A stretch of 27,134 nt of DNA, from positions 1 through 27,134 of the forward strand of contig JAEWMX010000012.1 in assembly GCA_023393065.1 (NCBI GenBank), in the 5' to 3' direction. This document shows, piece by piece, positions 20,619 through 27,134 of this stretch. How positions within the stretch are numbered: position 1 is the first letter of the stretch; every line of letters starts with the position of its first letter. The stretch comes from Bacillota bacterium (GTDB lineage: Bacteria; Bacillota_I; Bacilli_A; RFN20; CAG-826). The position numbers and the translations under genes were made by a program. The notes beneath the pieces were generated by a model, which saw only the letters and a list, made by a program, of their open reading frames with translations, did not search any database and was not told where the DNA came from.

Positions 20619-22247
20619 TTAACGCGTCTTAATCAAAGCGCCTTCAAATGGCTCAAGATACTTTTTATTTTCGTAATCAGCACTGCCTTCGTAGTTACTA
20701 ATAATGACTTCGCCTCTTAAAAAGAGCGGATTTTTCTGTGGCTTCTTGCTCATGTTTAAAATAATGGTGTATTCTTGTTCACCGAAGGTTCGTAAAAAAG
20801 CCATAATACTACCATTTGTGACTAATGGTTTAAACTCGCCATAGCACAAAGCTGGAATGTCTTTTTTTAGAGAAATAATTTTCTTATAAAAATGGTAAAT
20901 CGATTGCGGATCACTCAAGGATTTTTCAACATTAATCTGCGAATAATTAGGGTTGACGATTAGCCAAGGTTCGCCTGTGCTGAATCCAGCATTAAGAGAG
21001 TCATCCCACTGCATCGGTGTTCGGGCATTATCGCGGTTAATATTATTGACGAGTTTTAAGGCAATTTTGTGCGGAAATTTCATCTTGCGAAGTAATGAAT
21101 ATACATTTAAAGCCGATATATCCTTGACTAACGACATATCATTCGTTCCAATGTTGGTCATACCAATTTCCTGACCTTGATAGATATAGGTAGTTCCTTT
21201 AAGGAACATAATCATCATCGCCAGCATTTTACCGGACTCCAAATAATATTGTTGTTCGTCGCCAAAACGCGGAATGCTACGAAGTTGATCGTGATTTTCT
21301 AAATAGTTGGTATTCCACTCAAGATTATTTTGCCAGCCAAACAAGATTTTCTTTAATCTCCTTGGCTGATATTTACGGGCAAAAACTGGTGTCTTTTTGC
21401 GGTCAACATTAACATGGTCAAACTGAAAAACCATATCAAGTTCCCTATTAATAAAACGACGAGCGTTTTCGTAGTCAACCATATAAGTCTCACCGACTGT
21501 CATACAATCATATTTTGAAAATACTTCTTCGTTAATTTCGCGAAGAATCCGATGATTGCCTTCTTGATTTAGATAATGCTCACGACCGGTTTGTGATAGT
21601 CTTTGACGACCGTTATTTAATGTTGTTTTGTATATTTGATTTATGACATCACACCGGAAACCATAAATACCGCGATCTAGCCAAAAACGTAAAATTTGTT
21701 TTACTTCTTCGATAACCTTGGGATTATGAAAGTTTAAATCGACTTGTTTGTCACCATATAGGTGAAGATACCACAAGCCAACTTCTTTATCATATTTCCA
21801 GGCTGAACCCGAAAACATTGATTGCCAGTTATTAGGAGGCTTCTTATTGTTCTTTTTGCCTTCTTTCCAGTAGTAATAGTCGCGATAGGGGGAATCAGAC
21901 TTTTTACTTTCAATAAACCACCGATGCTCATCACTCGTGTGATTAACAACCAAATCCATAATGATCCGAATGCCTCTCGCTTTAGCTTCCTTAATAAGAA
22001 CGTCCATGTCTTCAAGAGTTCCGTACTCGGGATTAATGTCGACATAATCGCTAACATCATAGCCCATATCTTGATTAGGAGATTTGTAGACTGGTGAGAG
22101 CCAAATAATCCCAACACCTAAATCCTTGAGATAGTCGAGCTTGGAGACGATTCCAGGAATGTCACCGATGCCATCACCATTTGCATCGCAAAAACTGCGC
22201 GGATAAATTTGATAGACGATGTTTTCTTTAAAATATACTTTTTCCAT
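20619..22247 (-). CDS. Cytoplasmic GH13 alpha-glucosidase (oligo-1,6-glucosidase type)
   Basis: 542 aa without signal peptide. The (beta/alpha)8 GH13 barrel is complete: region I DLVVNH (98-103), region II GFRCDVIN with nucleophile D200, region III VGETY with acid/base E253, region IV ENHD with D320. The residue after the nucleophile is Val (V201), the choice seen in alpha-1,6-specific isomaltase/oligo-1,6-glucosidases, whereas Thr marks maltases. In region IV the usual Pro of NHDQPR is Leu. QIYPRSFCDANGDGIGD is the typical opening. Expected to hydrolyse imported isomalto- or malto-oligosaccharides. The start is ATG 22247; only six bases separate it from a TGCTAACAT promoter element, with no ribosome site. 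It is monocistronic as far as visible. Confidence 0.93.
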   Translation of the reverse strand: MEKVYFKENIVYQIYPRSFCDANGDGIGDIPGIVSKLDYLKDLGVGIIWLSPVYKSPNQDMGYDVSDYVDINPEYGTLEDMDVLIKEAKARGIRIIMDLVVNHTSDEHRWFIESKKSDSPYRDYYYWKEGKKNNKKPPNNWQSMFSGSAWKYDKEVGLWYLHLYGDKQVDLNFHNPKVIEEVKQILRFWLDRGIYGFRCDVINQIYKTTLNNGRQRLSQTGREHYLNQEGNHRILREINEEVFSKYDCMTVGETYMVDYENARRFINRELDMVFQFDHVNVDRKKTPVFARKYQPRRLKKILFGWQNNLEWNTNYLENHDQLRSIPRFGDEQQYYLESGKMLAMMIMFLKGTTYIYQGQEIGMTNIGTNDMSLVKDISALNVYSLLRKMKFPHKIALKLVNNINRDNARTPMQWDDSLNAGFSTGEPWLIVNPNYSQINVEKSLSDPQSIYHFYKKIISLKKDIPALCYGEFKPLVTNGSIMAFLRTFGEQEYTIILNMSKKPQKNPLFLRGEVIISNYEGSADYENKKYLEPFEGALIKTR

Positions 22248-22253
22248 GGTTTT

Positions 22254-22262
22254 ATGTTAGCA
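22254..22262 (-). promoter_or_regulatory. Extended -10 directly before the alpha-glucosidase start
   Basis: TGCTAACAT on the minus strand, only six bases before the ATG. If used, transcription would begin at about the A of the start codon, giving a leaderless mRNA. Confidence 0.45.
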
Positions 22263-22342
22263 CAAAAAGAATTCCTTATTGGCGAAAAAATTTCGATATT
22301 TGGATGTTTTTATTACCGTTATTTGATTATTTATAACCTAGT

Positions 22343-22810
22343 TTATTTTAGAATTAGTTTATTAATTCTCGCTATAGTGTTTCTCTTATCTTCTTTCTTT
22401 GTCTTCTTGTTGGATGAAGCCTGATTAAACCCAAGATAGTTAAGATAGTTTATTATTGCCTCATTTAAAAACGAGTTAACACTAATTCCTTCTTGTGCGG
22501 CTTTTTGCTGAATTTTCCAATGTGTTGTCTTAGAAACTCGCAAGGTCATTTTTCCACTTAGATCAATGAAACTTTTCTCAATTGATGGGTTAGGAATATC
22601 GCGTTTATTATCCACTAAATATTCAAGAAAAACCCCGAGATTTTCACGCGCTTCGCTAATTGCTTCATCAATGGTGTTACCTACACCAATAATATTGGGT
22701 ACATCTAAAAAGCGTACTAAATATTCAACATCCTTTTCTTCGCCCTCAATCCTTACCTCAAAAGGATACTTTGTTGTATCAATGGTGTTATTTGTAATTG
22801 TCTTGCTCAT
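22343..22810 (-). CDS. hicB: HicB-family antitoxin
   Basis: 155 aa. The N-terminal part (YPFEVRIEGEEKDVEYLVRFLDVPNI, then GVGNTIDEAISEARENL) is the partial RNase-H-like HicB fold that covers the toxin. The C-terminal part (KMTLRVSKTTHWKIQQKAAQEGISVNSFLNEAI) is a ribbon-helix-helix DNA-binding domain for autorepression. A Lys-rich tail follows. The start overlaps the hicA stop as ATGA. It is expected to neutralise HicA and repress the operon through the dyad at 23077-23096. Confidence 0.93.
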   Translation of the reverse strand: MSKTITNNTIDTTKYPFEVRIEGEEKDVEYLVRFLDVPNIIGVGNTIDEAISEARENLGVFLEYLVDNKRDIPNPSIEKSFIDLSGKMTLRVSKTTHWKIQQKAAQEGISVNSFLNEAIINYLNYLGFNQASSNKKTKKEDKRNTIARINKLILK

Positions 22811-23070
22811 TTTTCTTCCTCTCCTTTCATTCGGACTATTAGATTGTGCACCTCTCTAACATATGCTTTTTTTATATGCTTTCCGGATAGTGGAATAACT
22901 AATTGATGATATTGTTGTCCGCCTGTCTTTTCGAAGATGATGTGGCTTCCTCTTCTACGAACTTCTTTGATGCCATACTGAGAAAGTGCATAAGATATAT
23001 CTTCAATCGTTATATCGCTTGGAGTTGGCGTTCGCAATATTCTCTCAATTCTTTTATCTCTTTTTGTCAT
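22807..23070 (-). CDS. hicA: HicA-family mRNA interferase toxin
   Basis: 87 aa from the ATG at 23068-23070; an in-frame GTG at 23097 would place the dyad inside the coding region and is less likely. The dsRBD-like HicA fold is recognisable from DISYALSQYGIKEVRRRGSHIIFEK, with the conserved Gly-Ser-His catalytic segment, followed by VIPLSGKHIKKAYVREV. HicA cleaves mRNA independently of ribosomes. It is the first gene of the pair, toxin before antitoxin, as usual for hicAB. All visible active-site residues are intact. Confidence 0.9.
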   Translation of the reverse strand: MTKRDKRIERILRTPTPSDITIEDISYALSQYGIKEVRRRGSHIIFEKTGGQQYHQLVIPLSGKHIKKAYVREVHNLIVRMKGEEEK

Positions 23071-23076
23071 AATTAT

Positions 23077-23096
23077 TGCCACTATATATGGTGGCA
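23077..23096. promoter_or_regulatory. Operator-like inverted repeat of hicAB
   Basis: TGCCAC-8-GTGGCA lies between the -10 (23107-23102) and the hicA ATG. The position fits repression by the ribbon-helix-helix domain of HicB. Confidence 0.6.
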
Positions 23097-23101
23097 CTTA
23101 T

Positions 23102-23130
23102 AGTATAAATTGGATCGCCAAAGGTATCAA
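23102..23130 (-). promoter_or_regulatory. Promoter of hicAB
   Basis: TTGATA (23130-23125), 17-base spacer, TATACT (23107-23102) on the minus strand: both hexamers are close to consensus and ideally spaced. Confidence 0.75.
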
Positions 23131-23154
23131 GCGATATTAATGTTAATGACATTA

Positions 23155-24519
23155 TTATTTATAAGCTTTCCGTCTGGCAAACGCTAAAAATGAAAATATT
23201 ACCCCAAAAGACAATGCGATTAGAATAAATGAATTATGACTTTGATTAATGTTTACCACTCCAGCACTGCTTATTGACGGAAAAACACTATTGATATATG
23301 ACCATTTATGCGTAGCAACAATAACATCGGTTTGAATACTTGTTCCTCGGCTATCGCCAATATTGTTATAGTCATCGAGTTTTACAATCTCAAGATATTC
23401 TTTGGCCATCGTGCTTAAAGAATTATAACTATCAACAAGAGTGTCTAACCCTCCACCATCACCACAAGTATCAAAGACTTCTAGATTACGAGCAAAAGTC
23501 ATTGCGTTAGATATATCAATTGAGTTTGGCCCATTAATTACAATTTGTTTTAAATATAGAGATTGATTTGAAGTTTGTGTAAAGGATATATTGATGTGGC
23601 CAAAAACTGAGTTATCAAAGATAAACGATGAATGATTAGATATCGATTGATCAGGTATATTAACGGAATCAAAAGGATTGGTTCCCCCAATCGAAACATC
23701 AATCGTTCCTTCAATTCCTGATAAACCCGAGGCATATATCTCGATTGAATTAATTGCAAAATCAGGAATTGTTGATCGCAAGGAAAAAGAATCAAACGAA
23801 TCATTATTATTGCCAACAATGAGGCCATGTGTTTCATCATAACCTAATGAATAACCGGACTCGCTATTTTGCCATGAAGAAGTTATTTGCCAAGATAGAC
23901 CGCTTAACAACACTGACGAATTTGGAATTGTTCCGCCAGGTCCTAAATCTCCAGATATAAATTCATGTCTATAAACAGGTAAAGGCGCTAAGTCATATAT
24001 AATCTTTAAACTTGATAAGTAAGCATGATCAGTAACTGTTAACTTAAAAAATCCGCAATTAGTGATTGAGGTAAGATCAAAAGAAGCAATATCTTCGTCA
24101 GTCGTGGCGATGCCGCTTTGCGGTGTCGCTGTCTCGGCATCAACACCCGCCACAAGAGTCGCATTAGCAAGTGCGCTTGCATAGGTAGAATGCGTAGCGG
24201 TAATTTCTAAACCAGTAATATACCGCAAGCTTATTTCGGTTGGATAAAACTCTAGTGATTGTTTGGCGTATACCCGGAGTTCTGAATACGTAGTCGCAAT
24301 ATTATATGAGGCATCATTTTTGCGATGCGTAATTGTAAAATAACCAGCAGTATAATTTCTTACTCCCGTCGCTACCGCCACTCCGTCACCAGACACATAA
24401 GTATAAGTTTGGTCATTAGCGAATGTTTCTCTTGTCTTAATACTGTTCCAAGTCAAAAATACACCAAGGGTTAAAATACCGGTTATTAGAACCGCGGATA
24501 TTTTCTTTATTTGTTGCAT
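23155..24519 (-). CDS. Surface protein with signal peptide, two beta domains and C-terminal membrane anchor (454 aa)
   Basis: The N-terminal signal anchor is ~5-27 (KKISAVLITGILTLGVF). Residues ~35-175 form a first beta-rich domain ending in LTVTDHAYLSSLKIIYDL. Residues ~185-335 form a second jelly-roll-like domain (GYSLGYDETHGLIVGN through INISFTQTSNQSLYLKQIVING). A short helical module (~340-410) has a single Cys in DTCGDGG. A C-terminal helix (~428-446) ends in ARRKAYK. There is no LPXTG motif, so anchoring is by the membrane helix. The helical module and anchor resemble the end of the protein at 26104-27134. GGGAGGA precedes the ATG and a good promoter lies at 24579-24607. Likely a ligand-binding or adhesive surface protein; ligand unknown. 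Confidence 0.85.
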   Translation of the reverse strand: MQQIKKISAVLITGILTLGVFLTWNSIKTRETFANDQTYTYVSGDGVAVATGVRNYTAGYFTITHRKNDASYNIATTYSELRVYAKQSLEFYPTEISLRYITGLEITATHSTYASALANATLVAGVDAETATPQSGIATTDEDIASFDLTSITNCGFFKLTVTDHAYLSSLKIIYDLAPLPVYRHEFISGDLGPGGTIPNSSVLLSGLSWQITSSWQNSESGYSLGYDETHGLIVGNNNDSFDSFSLRSTIPDFAINSIEIYASGLSGIEGTIDVSIGGTNPFDSVNIPDQSISNHSSFIFDNSVFGHINISFTQTSNQSLYLKQIVINGPNSIDISNAMTFARNLEVFDTCGDGGGLDTLVDSYNSLSTMAKEYLEIVKLDDYNNIGDSRGTSIQTDVIVATHKWSYINSVFPSISSAGVVNINQSHNSFILIALSFGVIFSFLAFARRKAYK

Positions 24520-24578
24520 GGCCTTCCTCCCAAGGTAAAAAGATAAATGTGTCTTTTTGCCATTAAGCTATTTGTTAT

Positions 24579-24607
24579 ATTATATCGAGGCTTTTGATAT
24601 AAGACAA
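24579..24607 (-). promoter_or_regulatory. Promoter of the 23155-24519 surface-protein gene
   Basis: TTGTCT (24607-24602), 17-base spacer, TATAAT (24584-24579) on the minus strand, followed by a ~65-nt leader ending in GGGAGGA. Confidence 0.75.
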
Positions 24608-24691
24608 AGGCAAAAAAGTTTGATTACAGCTAATCATTTTATGTAACTATGACTATTATCGGTTGTTATAAATTCTATAACAATCTAAAAT

Positions 24692-25546
24692 ATGACTATG
24701 AAAAAGAAACGCCTTGGATTATTAGCAATGTTTTGTCTTCCTTTACTGATGGCGAACTCTCCGGCACCCAATCCATATCCAAGTGAATACACTGACTTTG
24801 AGTTGACTAATGCCGAGATGGAGATTATTGAAGTGGAGGATGGTCGGGAATTAGTGTTTCGCGGGGATCTTAAAAACGTTGGCACCGGTCTGATTGATTT
24901 AGAATACTCGGATATCAGTTATCGCTTTGAACGCACGACTTATCAACTACATTTTTTTGATTATGATGTTCCGGAGATTGCTGATGCGATTGTTCCTAAT
25001 CAGACATATCATTACGAAATAAACTATCCTTATAACGGCACGACACCTGTAGGGATTGTCGAACAATATGTCGCTCCGACAATTTATATTGTTGGATTCT
25101 CTGCAGACGCATTTATGAACGACGTTATCATCAGTGACATCGCTGTTAACGAGCGTGTCTATGATGTCGTAGACGATGTAACAATCTCGACAGTCTCATT
25201 TGCCTGGAGCAATCAAAGTGATCGCACCGCATATAGTTTTTACTTTTACTTTTCTATCGGCGAAACGCAGTATGTCAAATTACTAAACGAATCATTAGAT
25301 AAAAATGAAAGCGGAACCGCCGAGACCGAATTGGTTGTTCCTGGCAATATTGTCGACGCTAATATTGAAAATACTACGATATCATATTTGCCCATCAACC
25401 CATATTATGATCAAGTTCATTTTGGTTTCTTAGGACTAATTGGATTTCTACTCATTATAGGGATTGTCATTATCATCACACCACCGCTTATTATTCTTAT
25501 TGTTTTTTTGATTGTTAAAGCAGTTAACAAAAAGAAAGCCGTCTAA
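24692..25546 (+). CDS. Exported membrane-anchored protein of unknown function (284 aa)
   Basis: A lysine-rich start (KKKRLG) and hydrophobic leader end in LLMANSPAPNPYP. The leader has no lipobox cysteine at its end (its only Cys is mid-core), so it is a cleavable signal peptide or N-terminal anchor. The external domain (~30-240) is acidic, Tyr-rich and beta-prone. The C-terminus (~243-276) is long and hydrophobic with a central PP, either one long helix or a hairpin, ending in NKKKAV. The start could be the ATG at 24692 or 24698; neither has a ribosome site. It is one of only two plus-strand genes in the window and is convergent with the membrane protein at 25582. I do not recognise its family. 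Confidence 0.75.
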   Translation: MTMKKKRLGLLAMFCLPLLMANSPAPNPYPSEYTDFELTNAEMEIIEVEDGRELVFRGDLKNVGTGLIDLEYSDISYRFERTTYQLHFFDYDVPEIADAIVPNQTYHYEINYPYNGTTPVGIVEQYVAPTIYIVGFSADAFMNDVIISDIAVNERVYDVVDDVTISTVSFAWSNQSDRTAYSFYFYFSIGETQYVKLLNESLDKNESGTAETELVVPGNIVDANIENTTISYLPINPYYDQVHFGFLGLIGFLLIIGIVIIITPPLIILIVFLIVKAVNKKKAV

Positions 25547-25581
25547 ACAGTAGTTGTTAGATACAGGGATTGTTTTCTTAA

Positions 25582-26013
25582 TTACTTTTCTATTGTCTTT
25601 GCGTTTTTAACTGCAAAGATAGCAATCATAATAGTCTCAATAATAAATAAAACCAAAAAGATAATGATGACCATTAAATTAGGGCTCATTAAGACCGGTA
25701 TTTGATTAAGGGCAAGTCCGATACCAAGACTCGCTAAATTAGCCGCTAAAGCGATATAAAGGCCCTTGTAGCGAATTTCTTGATACCAGAAGATGATGAA
25801 GGCTTCGATAATGACAACAATTACTTCCATAATGATTAAAGCTAAATAATAATCTCTAAAAAAGACATAACGAAGTAAAAGATTCATTGATACATTAAGC
25901 ACTATGTTCATCACATAGATGACAAGTAAATAACTCAATGACTTTTTATAAAACAAAAAGTATATCGGCACTTCGATTATTAGAGTGATTAATAACGGCA
26001 AAATTAGTTCCAT
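25582..26013 (-). CDS. Polytopic membrane protein of unknown function (143 aa)
   Basis: From the ATG at 26011-26013, four or five hydrophobic helices occupy nearly the whole length. The first contains ITLIIEVPIYFLFYKK, with a buried Glu-Val-Pro motif; the third contains EVIVVIIEAFIIFW with a second acidic residue. The end is basic (AKTIEK). No transporter or enzyme signature is visible. The extended -10 TGCTAAAAT lies 10 bases before the ATG, with no ribosome site. It is convergent with the exported protein at 24692-25546; the two may form a functional pair, but this is only inferred from adjacency. Confidence 0.7.
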   Translation of the reverse strand: MELILPLLITLIIEVPIYFLFYKKSLSYLLVIYVMNIVLNVSMNLLLRYVFFRDYYLALIIMEVIVVIIEAFIIFWYQEIRYKGLYIALAANLASLGIGLALNQIPVLMSPNLMVIIIFLVLFIIETIMIAIFAVKNAKTIEK

Positions 26014-26023
26014 CTTAATCAAG

Positions 26024-26032
26024 ATTTTAGCA
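26024..26032 (-). promoter_or_regulatory. Extended -10 close to the start of the 25582-26013 gene
   Basis: TGCTAAAAT on the minus strand, identical to the element at 11418-11426, 10 bases before the ATG. This would give a 5' UTR of only about 3-4 nt. Confidence 0.45.
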
Positions 26033-26063
26033 TACAAAAAGGACCATTAATTTAGAAAAGCAA

Positions 26064-26085
26064 AAAGGGCACGTTAATGCCCTTT
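26064..26085 (-). terminator. Intrinsic terminator of the surface gene at 26104
   Basis: On the minus strand AAAGGGCA-6-TGCCCTTT, an 8-bp perfect stem followed by TTGCTTTT, about 18 bases after the gene's stop codon. Confidence 0.85.
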
Positions 26086-26103
26086 GCTATGAAAGAGAGT
26101 TAA

Positions 26104-27134
26104 TTAAGCTTCTTTCTTTTTTGAAATCAGTTTATAACCGACTAAAACCGATATTCCAATTAAACTAATAACAAGAATAATGGCAATGCTTGATTTATTA
26201 TCTTGTAAACCATTTATATAATCAGGACTAGAAGAAATGGCAATATTCATAAAATCATCATATCCGTATTTTGATGCGATGTAAGTGTATCGGGCAATTG
26301 CTTTTTCTAAGTCACTACCACCAACATCAGCGTCAGCGGCCTTAATAACGTTTTGAACATCAGCGTCAGCGTTATCATAAAGACCTTTTAGATTGTTCCA
26401 TGTGCCTAGTGAAACACTTAAACTTGAACATTCATCTGCGGTTGTAGCTAGGAAATGAGTACCATAGTCAACTGCGCTACTAGAGGCAGTATGTGCAGTA
26501 ATGATAATTTCTTCAACCCATAGACGAGCACTTGTCGCAATATCAATAGAGTTTGAATAAGGTTTGAAGACAATTGAATCCTCTGTATTAATAGTTGAGA
26601 AATTAACTGAGGCGCCGTTAATAGCCAAAGTTTCAGTTCCTTCCGCACCAGTATCCTTATCGTTTCCTATAAATTCGACTTTAGAAACATAAAGGTTGGA
26701 ATTAAGGCTAATGGTAAATGATGCGCCAGCTGACGAACCGCTACCAATCATAATCGAACCAGTAATTGGGTTTCCATATAGACGAACGTTATTGATATTT
26801 GAAACGGAAACGGCGGGAAGTTCGCTATTGGATTTATTAATGACAAGCGAATCCGGATTCATTGGATTTTGATAATCTGTTGCCCCAGAGGTAATGCCAT
26901 ATGTTCCTTCTGGAAAATCGACAACATTAACAGTTAAGCTTGTCACAGCACTTGCGTTCTCAGTCGAAGTAATTGTGATTGTTTTTTCACCAAGACTAGC
27001 AAAAGCTGATGTTGGCGCATAAGTATAGGCGACATAGTCATCATTAGTTGGTCCGACATTGTAAACGGCTCTAATTTTCATTCCTGTTGGATCAAAGGAT
27101 TGACCGATGGTGTATGACGTTTTTGTTGGATTAG
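26104..27134 (-). CDS. Large surface protein, 3' part (Ig-like domain, beta domain, C-terminal anchor); runs off right edge
   Basis: The reading frame stays open to the window edge, so the ATG at 27081 is internal. The visible start reads NPTKTSYTIGQSFDPTGMKI, the hallmark opening of bacterial Ig-like (Big_3-type) domains, which continues through LGEKTITITSTEN. A jelly-roll-like domain follows (roughly SLNSNLYVSKVEFIGN to WVEEIIITAHT). Then comes a helical module with a single Cys in ADECSSL and the pattern TWNNLKGLYDNADADVQ, ending in a C-terminal helix (SSIAIILVISLIGISVLVGY) and SKKKEA. There is no LPXTG motif. The same end architecture is found at 23155-24519. Likely a surface adhesin or binding protein; the N-terminal domains are missing. 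Confidence 0.88.
   Translation of the reverse strand, partial: NPTKTSYTIGQSFDPTGMKIRAVYNVGPTNDDYVAYTYAPTSAFASLGEKTITITSTENASAVTSLTVNVVDFPEGTYGITSGATDYQNPMNPDSLVINKSNSELPAVSVSNINNVRLYGNPITGSIMIGSGSSAGASFTISLNSNLYVSKVEFIGNDKDTGAEGTETLAINGASVNFSTINTEDSIVFKPYSNSIDIATSARLWVEEIIITAHTASSSAVDYGTHFLATTADECSSLSVSLGTWNNLKGLYDNADADVQNVIKAADADVGGSDLEKAIARYTYIASKYGYDDFMNIAISSSPDYINGLQDNKSSIAIILVISLIGISVLVGYKLISKKKEA

Noticed and set aside
1..27134. CRISPR array, insertion sequence, prophage or rRNA genes
   Set aside because: No regularly spaced repeats, transposase, integrase or rRNA-like sequence was seen; the DUF4143 ATPase is not a transposase.
1..27134. TGA read as tryptophan (Mycoplasma code)
   Set aside because: Several genes end in TGA within ATGA overlaps, and tryptophan is encoded by TGG throughout.

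Overview
The window looks like a chromosomal piece from a low-to-moderate GC member of the Bacilli close to the Mollicutes (Acholeplasma/Izemoplasma-like lineages). The evidence is a Firmicutes-type comEB–ecfA1–ecfA2–ecfT–truA–rplM–rpsI order, a YeeN-type YebC protein, a YhaM exoribonuclease, and many surface proteins anchored by a terminal membrane helix with no LPXTG motif. TGA is a true stop here: several genes end in TGA inside ATGA overlaps (positions 4586, 17290, 18162). So this is not a Mycoplasma/Spiroplasma with TGA=Trp. The lineage assignment is inference.

Layout. (1) 1-5577, minus strand: a cluster of five secreted proteins with N-terminal leaders, four of them ending in an Ala-Trp(-Phe) motif like TasA/CalY-type (SipW-dependent) proteins. 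Three form an overlapping operon (5410 to 1409). A fourth has its own promoter and a strongly structured 5' leader. A fifth starts with GTG at 115 and runs off the left edge. The three-gene operon is preceded by a textbook promoter and a cyclic-di-GMP-I (GEMM-I) riboswitch whose terminator reuses the 3' part of the aptamer, so ligand should switch the operon ON. (2) 5874-7007, plus strand: divergent from that operon is a seven-helix membrane diguanylate cyclase with an intact GGDEF motif and a degenerate inhibitory site. The locus therefore contains both a producer and a sensor of c-di-GMP. (3) 7047-11399, minus: yhaM, recX, a GT4 lipid-type glycosyltransferase and a flippase-like membrane protein in one tight operon, then a hemolysin III family protein. 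(4) 12204-14122: a gene-poor gap and a DUF4143-type ATPase under a strong promoter with direct repeats. (5) 14298-14725: four tRNA genes (Ile-GAT, Val-CAC, Thr-TGT, Leu-TAG). (6) 14786-20546: rpsI, rplM, yebC-like, truA, ecfT, ecfA2, ecfA1, a small membrane protein and comEB. (7) 20619-23130: a cytoplasmic GH13 alpha-glucosidase and a hicAB toxin-antitoxin pair with its own promoter and operator-like dyad. (8) 23155-27134: two large surface proteins sharing a C-terminal module plus membrane anchor (the second is cut by the right edge), and two further membrane-associated proteins of unknown function.

The most interesting system is the left end: a c-di-GMP-responsive locus that makes extracellular, probably fibre- or adhesin-like proteins beside its own diguanylate cyclase, in a lineage where c-di-GMP signalling is not usually expected. 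The riboswitch and the GGDEF domain are read directly from sequence. The role of the surface proteins is inference.
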